A DNA stretch of 64,000 nucleotides from Acidimicrobiia bacterium (GTDB lineage: Bacteria > Actinomycetota > Acidimicrobiia > IMCC26256 > PALSA-610). The stretch is from the NCBI GenBank assembly GCA_027494135.1, contig JAOSJK010000012.1, positions 1,106,795 through 1,170,794 of the forward strand. The letters are read 5' to 3'. The notes beneath the pieces were generated by a model. That model made no database searches, was not told the DNA's origin, and worked only from the letters and a program-made list of their open reading frames with translations. A program made the translations under genes and the position numbers. This document shows, piece by piece, positions 50,796 to 58,676 of this stretch (the first letter of the stretch is position 1; each line of letters begins with the position of its first letter).

Positions 50796-51427
50796 CCGGC
50801 CACCCCCTCGAACTGCTGGAGGAGTCGAGCCTCCGACACCTTCCACACCCCGTCGACCCGAAGCATCTCGGCCTGGACGTTGTGGGTGCTGACCGAGTCA
50901 TCGACCACCTCACCGGTGTCACGGCTCACGACCAGGCCGTCATCGACCACGCACTCCTGGACCACGGCCCGGTCGCCGTCGATCTCCACCACCGTGACCC
51001 GCTGGATGTTGTGTGGTTCTGCGGCTCGCTCGAACGCGACACCCGAGTCGAGGTTGGACTGGGTCTCGGCAACCACGGCATCGAGCTGACGGCCAGTGGC
51101 GAAGTCGCGCAACGCCGGATCGTCGGGGTTCGGGACCCCAGCGTTCGCGTTGAAGCGCGCGTTCCAGTAGCCGACGTAGCGATCGATCACCTCCTGCTCC
51201 GCGGTCGTACCCGGAGCAGTGGTGACCGGTGTGGCCTCGGTCGTGGTCGTCGTGGTGTCCCGCGACGTCGAGGACGTCGACGCGGTGGTCGATGTCCTGT
51301 CTGCGGCGGTCGTCGACGACGCCGCGGTATCGCTGTCGTCATCGCTGCAACCGGCGAGCGCGAGAACCAGCGCAACACAGAGGGCGCTGATCACGGCGCG
51401 TCGGGGTGGGTGACCGAACCAAGGCAT
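50777..51427 (-). CDS. Lipoprotein of unknown function, Tad locus
   Basis: 216 residues from ATG 51427. A hydrophobic leader ends in the lipobox LALAGC, followed by a Thr/Ser-rich linker (TTAADRTSTTAS) and a soluble domain with VIDRYVGYWNARFNANAG, VVAETQSNLDSGVAFERAAE and VDGVWKVSEARLLQQFEGVA. The end has the NTF2-like DGVWKVSE strand. It overlaps the next gene by 19 nt and heads the Tad operon. Surface-anchored accessory of the pilus is a fair inference. Confidence 0.65.
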   Translation of the reverse strand: MPWFGHPPRRAVISALCVALVLALAGCSDDDSDTAASSTTAADRTSTTASTSSTSRDTTTTTTEATPVTTAPGTTAEQEVIDRYVGYWNARFNANAGVPNPDDPALRDFATGRQLDAVVAETQSNLDSGVAFERAAEPHNIQRVTVVEIDGDRAVVQECVVDDGLVVSRDTGEVVDDSVSTHNVQAEMLRVDGVWKVSEARLLQQFEGVAGCALAS

Positions 51428-51663
51428 GGGTGTGCCTCCTCGTCCGAGGGGACCCGTACCCAGCGCCGACCATCCCACCAACACGGGACGGCGGCGGACC
51501 GCACCCATGAGGGATCGACAGCGAGTGGCGCTGAGGTGGGAGGTCCGCCCCGTATCGGTCAGGCAGACGAGACCGGGCCGACCACGACGTCGACCAGCAA
51601 CGACGGTACCCGATCGTCTCGGAGTTGTCTCCTGACCTCGGGTCGATCCCGCTCGAGCACCCA
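51428..51663. other. Intergenic gap between lipoprotein and sigma-like gene
   Basis: 236 bp upstream of the Tad operon. I see a weak GAGGAGG ribosome site before ATG 51427, but no copy of the element promoter motif, no strong hairpin and no credible small gene. The Tad operon promoter must lie here or upstream. Confidence 0.4.
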
Positions 51664-52362
51664 TCAGCTCGCCAGCGGCAGGACGCGCAGGCAGCGCTCG
51701 GCGCGGGTGCGTCGACGCCAGATCGCGTCCGCCGACATGTTCATGTCCGCGGCCACCTCGACCAGCGACTCACCGCCCAGGCGGGTGCGGATGATCGTCG
51801 CCAGCGCGGCGCGGGAGACCATGCCCTGCTCCTGGGCGCTGCGGAGCTCGTCGAACAACTCCTGCTCGCACACGACCTGGTCCGGGGTCGGGTTGGGATC
51901 GGCGCCGAAGCGCCGGTTGTGCACCTCGGGTTCGACCGGGCACTCGATCGTGGCCCTGTTGCGGAGGAACTCCTTGCGGACGTCGAGCACCACGTTCGCC
52001 GCCACCGGTCCCGGCCGCTGCGGTGGGTAGGTGCGGATCCGGTTCCACGCGATCGACACGACCTCACCCACCGAGTCCGGCTCGTCGTGCACCACCCCGG
52101 CAACGACACGGACCACCCCGCCGAGTAGCGCCTGGAGCAACGTGCGGGCCGCGATCTCATCACCGGGAGCCTCGGTGGCGAGCACCCGCAACGCGCTCGC
52201 CCCCCAGTCGCGTCGACCCCGGGTGTCGACGAAGTCGTTCAAGCTCTGGGCCTGGCCGAGCTCGGGGTGGCGGGCCGTCCAGCGCATCAGCGCTCGACGA
52301 GCCTTCGGAGAGCGGGCCAACGTGGCCCACTCCTCGTTCAGAGCATGCACGATCGTTGTCAT
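51664..52362 (-). CDS. Sigma-70-like / ECF-like DNA-binding protein
   Basis: 232 residues from ATG 52362 (GGGAGG upstream). The C-terminal helix-turn-helix LVEVAADMNMSADAIWRRRTR, ending AERCLRVLPLAS, looks like sigma region 4. The middle part, DEPDSVGEVVSIAWNRIRTY followed by ANVVLDVRKEFLRNRAT, has the shape of sigma region 2 (EVVxxAWxR, DxxRxxLR). Full ECF motifs are not all visible, so it may be an anti-termination or replication regulator instead. It directly faces the inverted iteron array upstream, which suggests autoregulation. It is a candidate reader of the element promoter motif. Confidence 0.55.
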   Translation of the reverse strand: MTTIVHALNEEWATLARSPKARRALMRWTARHPELGQAQSLNDFVDTRGRRDWGASALRVLATEAPGDEIAARTLLQALLGGVVRVVAGVVHDEPDSVGEVVSIAWNRIRTYPPQRPGPVAANVVLDVRKEFLRNRATIECPVEPEVHNRRFGADPNPTPDQVVCEQELFDELRSAQEQGMVSRAALATIIRTRLGGESLVEVAADMNMSADAIWRRRTRAERCLRVLPLAS

Positions 52363-52408
52363 CGGGAGGACCTCCTGGTGCTGGTTGGACACCAGGAGGC
52401 TCCGCGCG

Positions 52409-52504
52409 GCCCATCCCGTTGGGTCTCCCGTTACCTATCCGGTTGGCGAGAAATCCTCGAGATTCTTCAACCGGATACCCAGCGGGATAGACAGCGCGAT
52501 ATCA
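52409..52504. repeat. Inverted pair of three 12-bp iterons
   Basis: Plus-strand units: AACCGGATACCC (52469-52480), AGCGGGATAGAC (52481-52492), AGCGCGATATCA (52493-52504). Minus-strand units: AACCGGATAGGT (52444-52433), AACGGGAGACCC (52432-52421), AACGGGATGGGC (52420-52409). The two 36-bp arrays point away from a 24-bp centre with a CTCGAG core, giving a 96-bp symmetric block. It ends on the ABC-F stop codon and lies 46 bp before the sigma-like ATG. It could be an operator, partition site or replication origin. Confidence 0.65.
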
Positions 52505-54141
52505 CGCCTTGTGGGCCTCGTTTCGTCCAGGAATCACCAGTTCTGGCCAGTGGCCGAGGTCGCGGCGGAGCTGGCGGTCATGGGTCACGACGACGACCGC
52601 TGCGGCCGTGGCGTCGAGGGCCTCGGTGAGCTCGTCGACGAGCGCGATCGACAGGTGGTTGGTGGGTTCGTCGAGGAGCAGGGCGTGGGGTCGGCCGGCG
52701 AGGGCGAGGGCGAGGTCGAGACGGCGCTGCTGGCCCATGGAGAGCTCGGCAAGGGGTCGAGCGGTGTCGGCAGCCGAGAGCAGCCCGAGGGACCGCAACG
52801 GCACGGTCGCATCGAGTCCCAGGTGACGGAGTTGATGCATACGGGCTTCGTAGATGTCATGGACTCGGCGTCGGTCAGCTGACGGGGTCTCCTGGGCGAC
52901 GAAGCCGATGCGAGCGTTCGCCGCGACCCTCACCGAGCCCTGGTCCGCTTCGAGCTGTCCGGCAAGCACCGCGAGCAGGGTGGACTTGCCGGCCCCGTTC
53001 GGACCGGTGATCAGGAGACGGTCGCCGGATTCGAGCGCGACGGTGACCGGACCCGTGAGCCGGCCGTCGACCGCGACCTCCTCGGCTCGCACGAGCGTCA
53101 CGCCGGACAGCGTTGCCAGTTCGGGCATGTGGAACCGCAGCGGCGCCACCGGTCTCGATACGGCGTGGTCGGCGAGGTCGTCGATCCGTCGGTTCACCGC
53201 CCGAACCAGAGACGGTGCCCGAGTGGCGCGCTGGTGCTTGCCGGTGCCCTTCGGTGGACGCCAGCTCGAACGAAGCCGGTTCTGCGCCGCCGAAAGGTCG
53301 TCGGCGAGGCGGGCCTCCTCGGCCAGGTGCTGGTCGTAGTCCTGCTCCCAGCGGGCCATCGCCGCCGAACGACCGGCCCGGTAGCCCTCATAGCCATCGC
53401 CGTAGACGCGGGGCCGCCCATCGATGCTGGGATCCAGGTCGAGGATCTTGGGCGCGACATCGGCGAGCAACACCCGGTCGTGGCTGACCAGGACCACCCC
53501 GCCGGGATGGTCGCGCAGCGCGGCGGTCAAGAAGTCGAGGCCGTGCTCGTCGAGGTGGTTGGTGGGCTCGTCGAGGAGCAAGAAGTCGTGCTGAGCACCG
53601 AGCAGGCACGCCAGGCGCACCCGGTAGCGCTCCCCGACCGACATCTGAGCGAGTGCGCGGCTGCGGTCGCGCACCGCGCCGAGCGCGTCGAGCGCCAAGT
53701 CAACGCGTCGGTCCGCATCCCACGCGTCGAGCGCCGTCGCAGCATCGAGCGCCGCCGCGTACTCGTCGTCAGCACCCTCGACCTCCGCGCCGCGGCCGCG
53801 GCAGCCTCGTCGAGGGCCTTCAACGCGGCGCGGGCATCGGCCAGCTCCACGTCGATCAGCTCACCGACGGTTCGCGCGTCTCCAGCAGCCAGTTCCTGCT
53901 CAGCGACGCCGATGCTGCCGATCCGGCTGACCGTCCCCGAGTCAGGGCGCAGCGTCCCCACGAGGACGTGCAGCAGCGTCGACTTGCCGCGACCGTTCTC
54001 ACCCACCACGCCCAGACGGGTGCCCGCCGAGACCGACACCGACACGTCGACCAGGACCGGCCGACCCCCTCGTTCCACGTGCACCGACGCGGCGCCGAGT
54101 TGGGCGCGCGACCGCGCCCGAACCTCTGTGTTGCGAACCAA
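52502..54141 (-). CDS. ABC-F family ATPase (one frameshift)
   Basis: About 547 residues. First ABC domain: [35 protein letters not shown] (Walker A), [15 protein letters not shown] (signature variant) and [16 protein letters not shown] linker with [15 protein letters not shown] follows. The second domain has [30 protein letters not shown] and [16 protein letters not shown]. An indel near 53775 splits it. There are no membrane segments, so this is an ABC-F protein acting at the ribosome. It may be an antibiotic-resistance type (as in TlrC/OleB relatives) or a translation factor. Location on a conjugative element favours a resistance cargo. Confidence 0.85.
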
Positions 54142-54396
54142 GACCAGTTCCTTCCCAGTGGGTGACCATCACCGCCAACCGGCGCGGCCACACGCGATCC
54201 ACGAACGAGCGACCCCTCCGTCAGGGTTCGCCGATCAACCCGGACGCGACACGCGTCCCAGGGGTCCGTGGATCAAAGGAAGATCGACTGCAACATGACA
54301 GCCAGGCTACCAACGAATCTGGCTCCCACCGGGCAGGTTCGCGGGCGCTGTCCACCTTGAGCGCGGGATTCGGACCCGTTCGCGGCTTACCTGGGC
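54142..54396. other. Intergenic region between ABC-F and winged-helix genes
   Basis: 255 bp between divergent genes. It includes promoter motif D at its right end. I see no complete gene, tRNA or strong terminator. Confidence 0.4.
54365..54396 (+). promoter_or_regulatory. Element promoter motif, copy D (leaderless)
   Basis: GGGATT (54365-54370), 16-nt spacer ending CGCGGC, TTACCT (54387-54392), then GGGC and the ATG at 54397. The core TTCGCGGCTTACCTGGG matches copy A at 31396 almost base for base, and the distance to ATG is identical. Confidence 0.6.
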
Positions 54397-54942
54397 ATGG
54401 AACACGGCCGAACTCTCACCTTCACGCCCGTCAACCACCCGAACCGCCAGGTTCGACAGGTCGGCTTCGACCTTTCGGACACCTACGTCGAGCAGTGCTG
54501 GTCTGCTGTCATCGGACCGAGCGCGGTGGTGCTGTTGCGCCGAATGCCCGAGCTGTGGCGCCACGAGGTCCCGGCCAAGATCCCCGCGGACGAGCTGAGC
54601 CGCTCGATCGGGCTCGGGGGCGGGACCGGGCCGAACAGCCGGCTCGTGGCGATCACCGATCGGATGGTCAAGTTCGGGCTCGTCCGCCGGAGTGGCGGCC
54701 CGGACCGCTTCGACGTGTTCCTCGAGGTCGCACCATTGCAGGCCCGACAGCTCGAGCGGGTGCCCGAGTGGACCCGGGCCACCCATGAGCGGTTGTTCTC
54801 GGCTCACCTCGAGGGCTTCGACGGTGTCGCCGAGCACCGAGCGAAGGTCACCAACGCGGCGGTCGATCTGGATCGGTTTCGTGACCGAGCCACCCACTCC
54901 GACCGCACCCCACCAGCAGCGCGTCAGGCCCTTGGGCGATGA
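54397..54942 (+). CDS. Winged-helix-like element protein, paralogue 2
   Basis: 181 residues. LSDTYVEQCWSAVIGPSAVV, then LLRRMPELWRHEVPAKIPAD, ELSRSIGLGGGTGPNSRLVA, ITDRMVKFGLVRRSG and FLEVAPLQARQLERVPEWTR, THERLF. Each block has a counterpart in the 23063-23533 protein in the same order, so the two are paralogues. The central part looks like a winged helix. It is preceded directly by promoter motif D and followed by the oriT-like hairpin and relaxase. A DNA-binding accessory of relaxation or replication is inferred. Confidence 0.6.
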   Translation: MEHGRTLTFTPVNHPNRQVRQVGFDLSDTYVEQCWSAVIGPSAVVLLRRMPELWRHEVPAKIPADELSRSIGLGGGTGPNSRLVAITDRMVKFGLVRRSGGPDRFDVFLEVAPLQARQLERVPEWTRATHERLFSAHLEGFDGVAEHRAKVTNAAVDLDRFRDRATHSDRTPPAARQALGR

Positions 54943-55032
54943 GCCTCAGGCGCCGTCCCGGCTCTCCCGGAAGCCCGGTCATCGCGGGAACCCACGTCGG
55001 TTCTCAACGGCAGGTCTGGCGCGCACACATTG

Positions 55033-55070
55033 ACAGGTTCCCCTTCGGGGAACCTGTTGGCTATCCGGTT
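55033..55070 (+). other. Candidate origin of transfer (hairpin plus iteron)
   Basis: ACAGGTTCCCC (55033-55043) and GGGGAACCTGT (55047-55057) form a perfect 11-bp stem with a 3-nt loop. The stem is followed by TGGCTATCCGG, which includes one copy of the 12-bp iteron (55059-55070, reverse). It lies 24 bp before the relaxase start. MOBF relaxases nick a few bases after such a hairpin, in sequence resembling TNGNCTAT in R388, so an oriT/nic site is likely. There is no T-run, so it is not a simple terminator. Confidence 0.5.
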
Positions 55071-55081
55071 GGCAGCTCGTC

Positions 55082-58000
55082 GTGAAGTTCACCGTCACCC
55101 CGCTCGGCGGTGGCCGGGCCGACACGGCCCGGGTCGTGGACTCGATCGTCCGCTACCTGAACCCGCCCGCCGCCAAGACCCCGGGGCGGGCGGCCCCGCT
55201 CCATCGGGGGCAGAGGGCGCGGAGCAGTACTACGCGGACAAGGGCGAGGAACCGGGTCGGTGGATGGGCCGCCACGCCGCGGCCACCGGCCTGGCGGGGG
55301 CGGTGCAGCGCCATGACTTCGCGTCGGTGCTCGCTGGCCGTGATCCCCACACCGGGGAACGGTTGATCACCGCGCAGGGCTCGGCCGGTCGACGCCCGAC
55401 GTTGGGTGCAGGGGCACACTCGCGGACCGGCGCCCACGGCGAGCGGCTCTATGACGTCGCGGACGCTGCCGCGGTCCTCGGGGTCACGCATCGCGAGGTC
55501 GAGCGGATGCTCGACGCCGGGACCCGCCTGGTACACGCGGCACTCCCACCGACGGCCGGTCAAGGCTCAACCGAAGATCCCGCTGGTCATCCGGTTGGCG
55601 CTGCCGAGACCGAGCCCGGCGCGGCGTATCTGGTCCCTTTGGTCGATGAGGACGGGTCCCGATGGGTGAGCGAGGAAGAGCTGGCTCGCTGCCAACAGGC
55701 CCGTGACGAGGGCGTGACACCCGAGCAGGTCCGTGCCCTCGGTGGCCCCGAGGATCAGCTGTCGATCAGCGACGCAGCCCGCCTCGCCGGTGTGACCAAC
55801 CGCTACCTGCGCGGGGTTGCCCGTTACCACGAGGACCACTCGGTGGAGATCGCCCAGTCGGTCGCCGCGGGTCGTCAGCCTCGCCGGGCGTACCTGGAAG
55901 CGCATCGGGGCACCAAGGGCCGCTGGTTGGTCACCCGTGAGCACTTGGCCGAGTTCCTCGAACGACGACGACCACCGGCAGTGCGCGTCGCCTACGACCT
56001 GACGCTCACCACCGAGAAATCCCTCGGGGTGTTGGCCCTGCTCGGCAACGACACGACCCGACGGGCGGTGCTGGGGTCGATCCAGGCCGGCAACGACTGG
56101 GCGCTCGGCTGGATCGAGGAGCGTGCCGTGGGGCGCATCGACGGCCAACCAGTAGCGGCGCAGGGGTTGATGGTGGCGTCGTTCCGGCACCTCACCTCAC
56201 GAGCACTGGACCCGTTCCCCCACCATCACAACGTCGTGCTCAACACCGTCCAGGTTCCCGACGGTTCCCACCGGTCGCTGTGGTCACGCTGCCTGTACCG
56301 CAACGCCCAAGCCGCGTCCGCGTTGGCGACCGCGGAGATGCGCCACCAGCTCGCCAGCCAGCTCGATGTGCGATGGCGGCCCGGCCGCAAGTCCGGATGG
56401 GAGATCGACGGCATCGACCAGGCCGTCGTGTCGGAGTTCTCGAAGCGCCGCAACGAGATCGACGACGCCCTCGCCGAGCTCGAAACCGAGATCGGCCGTG
56501 GCGCGCATCCCGGCGAGGTCGAACACATCGTGTTGCGTACACGCCCCGCCAAGAACCACACCCCCGCCGACAAGCTCATCGCCGACTGGCGGGCACGCGC
56601 CGAAAGAGCCGGTCTGACCAGCGATGATCTCGACCGGCTCGCCCCACCCATCCGTGAACCGGATACCCAACGGGATAGCCAACCGGATAGCCAGCGGGAT
56701 AGGACAGAGACCGTCTACCGACTCCTCGCAGCCGATGACGGGATCTGTGCCGGTGGGTCGGTGTTCGCCCGAGCCGACGCCATCGCCGCGGTCGCGAACG
56801 TCGGGGTCCCCGATCCCGACGGTGTCGCCCAACCACTCCTCGGTGGCGCGACCCAGGTCCTCGAGCTGACCGACGGGTTCCTCGCGTCTGGTCATGTGGT
56901 CGCGCTCACCGACGGCGACGAGCCGCTGTTCACCACCCGAGCGATGCTCGAGATGCAGAACCGCATCGCAGCACGGTTCCGGGCCGGTCGCCACGAAGGC
57001 ACCCACCACGTCACCGACCACCACCTCGCCACCGCGCTCGCCGGCCACCCGCATCTGACCGGTGAACAGCGCGACCTGGTTCGGTCGTGGTGCCAAAGCG
57101 GCCACCGGTTCCAACCCGCGATCGGCCGGGCTGGCACCGGCAAGACCACCACCGTCGCTGCCTGCGCCGATGCCTGGCGAGCCGCCGGCTACCGCGTCGT
57201 CGGTGCCGCGGTGAAGGGCGAAGCCGCCCGCACCCTCGCGGCGGCCACCGAGATCGAGTGCGAGACCGTCGCCTGGTACCTCGCCCACACCGACCCCGAC
57301 CACCCACCCCTCGACGCCCGCACCGTCCTCGTCATCGACGAAGCCTCCACGCTGCACGACCAAGCCCCTCGACACGCTCATGGACATGGCCACTCGCGCC
57401 GGGGCCGCCGTGCGTCTCGTCGGCGACCCCGCTCAACACGGCGCCATCGCCGCCGGAGGGATGTTCCGGGTGCTGTGCGAACGCCACCCCACATCACCCC
57501 CGAACTGACCACCAGCCACAGGCTCCAACACCCCAGCGACCGAGCCGCCGCCGATGCGCTCCGTCGAGGCGACATCGATACCGCGTTCGACGCCCTCGCC
57601 GCAGCCGGACACCTCCACGTCGTCGGTGATGACCTGACCATGTACCGCCAGGTCCTCGGCCGCTGGTGGGACGCCCACCGCAACGGCGACGACCACCCCA
57701 TGGTCGACCGGCGCAACACCACCCGCCGCCAGCTCAACCGCCTTGCCCACCTCCCTGCGCCAAGTGAACGGCGAACTCGGCGACGACCAGATCCCCGCCA
57801 GCGGAGGACGCAGCTTCGCCACCGGCGACCGCGTCACCGCCCGCGCCCCCAACCGGGCCCTCCACGTCGACGGCGACCGCCACGCCTATGTCCGCAACGG
57901 CGCCCTCGGCACCATCACCGCCACTCGCCACGACCCCAGCGACCGGAGACGGATCGGGTCACCGTCGACTTCGACGGCATCGGCACCATCGAGTTGCCCC

Positions 58001-58443
58001 GCAGCTTCTTCGACCACCACCGCACTGCCGCCGGCCGAGTCGAGGTCGGCATCGACCACGCCTACGCGCTCACCAGCTACGCCGTGCAGGGCTCCACCAG
58101 ATCGGTCTCCACCAGTCGAGTCGACGCCACGGCCACCCGCGCCGAGACCTACGTCGACATCACTCGAGGCCGCAACGCCAACCACCTCTACCTCACCGCA
58201 GCCAACGACCCACTCGACGGCGAAGCCCTCCCCGCATCCCCGCCCCCACCCGCCGACATCGCCGTCGCCGACCGGCTCCACCGATCCACGGGCGAGCTCA
58301 CGGCCTGGGAACTCGCCCACCCGTCGACCCTGCTCTGGCCGGTCAGGCGATCGAGCGGTAACGCCGCGGGGTTTGTTGTCGATTTTGACCCCCGATCGCG
58401 GCTTACCCAGGTACGGAAACGCACAGGAGGCCCAGTCCGATGA
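55082..58443 (+). CDS. MOBF (TrwC/TraA-type) relaxase-helicase (frameshifted)
   Basis: About 1,100 residues from GTG 55082. Relaxase part: FTVTPLGGGRADTARVVDSI with the tyrosine in VRYL, AEQYYADKGEEPGRW after an indel near 55200, and the metal-binding HHHNVVLNTVQ triad. Two HTH_17-like segments are inserted: LYDVADAAAVLGVTHREVER and LSISDAARLAGVTNRYLRGV. The TraA-like helicase has IGRAGTGKTTTVAAC (Walker A), VLVIDEASTLHD (Walker B) and YALTSYAVQGST, DITRGRNANHLYL. Between them the hinge encodes four 12-bp iterons. Indels lie near 57365, 57490, 57755 and 57935. A frame switch could end the protein at the TAA of 58361 instead of 58443. Confidence 0.87.
55585..55596 (-). repeat. Single 12-bp iteron copy in relaxase gene
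   Basis: Minus strand AACCGGATGACC at 55596-55585, one mismatch group away from the iteron consensus AACSGGATAGCC. It is inside the relaxase coding region, 500 bp after the oriT-like site. Confidence 0.35.
56657..56704 (+). repeat. Four tandem 12-bp iterons inside relaxase gene
   Basis: AACCGGATACCC, AACGGGATAGCC, AACCGGATAGCC and AGCGGGATAGGA lie end to end. The first and second plus strand units in the 52.47-kb array differ from these by at most three bases. In frame they encode a hydrophilic repeat (PDTQRDSQPDSQRDR) in the hinge between relaxase and helicase. The 12-bp unit keeps the reading frame. Confidence 0.7.
58381..58408 (+). promoter_or_regulatory. Element promoter motif, copy E
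   Basis: GATTTT (58381-58386), 16-nt spacer ending CGCGGC, TTACCC (58403-58408). The first 12 bases (GTTGTCGATTTT) nearly match copy B. An AGGAGG site at 58425 then leads to ATG 58440, so this transcript has a short leader. It lies in the 3' end of the relaxase frame. Confidence 0.6.
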
Positions 58444-58666
58444 CCACCGCATCTGCCGACACCCCCGCCGAGGTCCTCACCGTCGAGGAAGCGGCGGCGA
58501 TTCTTCGCATCAGCCGCAACGCCGCCTACGCGGCGGCCCGTCAGTGGCGCGCCACCGGCGGCGAGACCGGCCTGCCCTGCATCGAGATCGGCCGCACACT
58601 CCGGGTGCCCGCGCCGATCTCGACCGGCTGCTGGGTCGCCACGGCCCGTCTCAGGCCGTCGCGTGA
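58440..58666 (+). CDS. AlpA/HTH_17 excisionase-like protein (one frameshift)
   Basis: 75 residues from ATG 58440: VLTVEEAAAILRISRNAAYA, AARQWRA, GLPCIEIGRTLRVPRADLDR, LLGRHG. This is the compact winged-HTH of excisionase/AlpA and helix-turn-helix family 17 proteins. An indel near 58615 separates the last 17 residues, ending with TGA at 58664. It is driven by promoter motif E and lies between the relaxase and the nitrilase-like gene. It could act as recombination directionality factor for the integrase at 63075 or as a transfer regulator. Confidence 0.72.
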
Positions 58667-58676
58667 TCGGTCCACA

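Noticed and set aside
52436-52477. Simple rho-independent terminator of the ABC-F gene
   Set aside because: The arms belong to a larger symmetric iteron array, the gene ends at the opposite side, and no T-run follows.
55030-55081. Relaxase start at ATG-like codon 55030
   Set aside because: It would read through the oriT-like hairpin in the wrong frame; the conserved KFTVTPLGG start is at GTG 55082.
56657-56704. Tandem repeats as a CRISPR array
   Set aside because: 12-bp units without spacers, inside a coding frame. No CRISPR array or cas gene was seen anywhere in the window.
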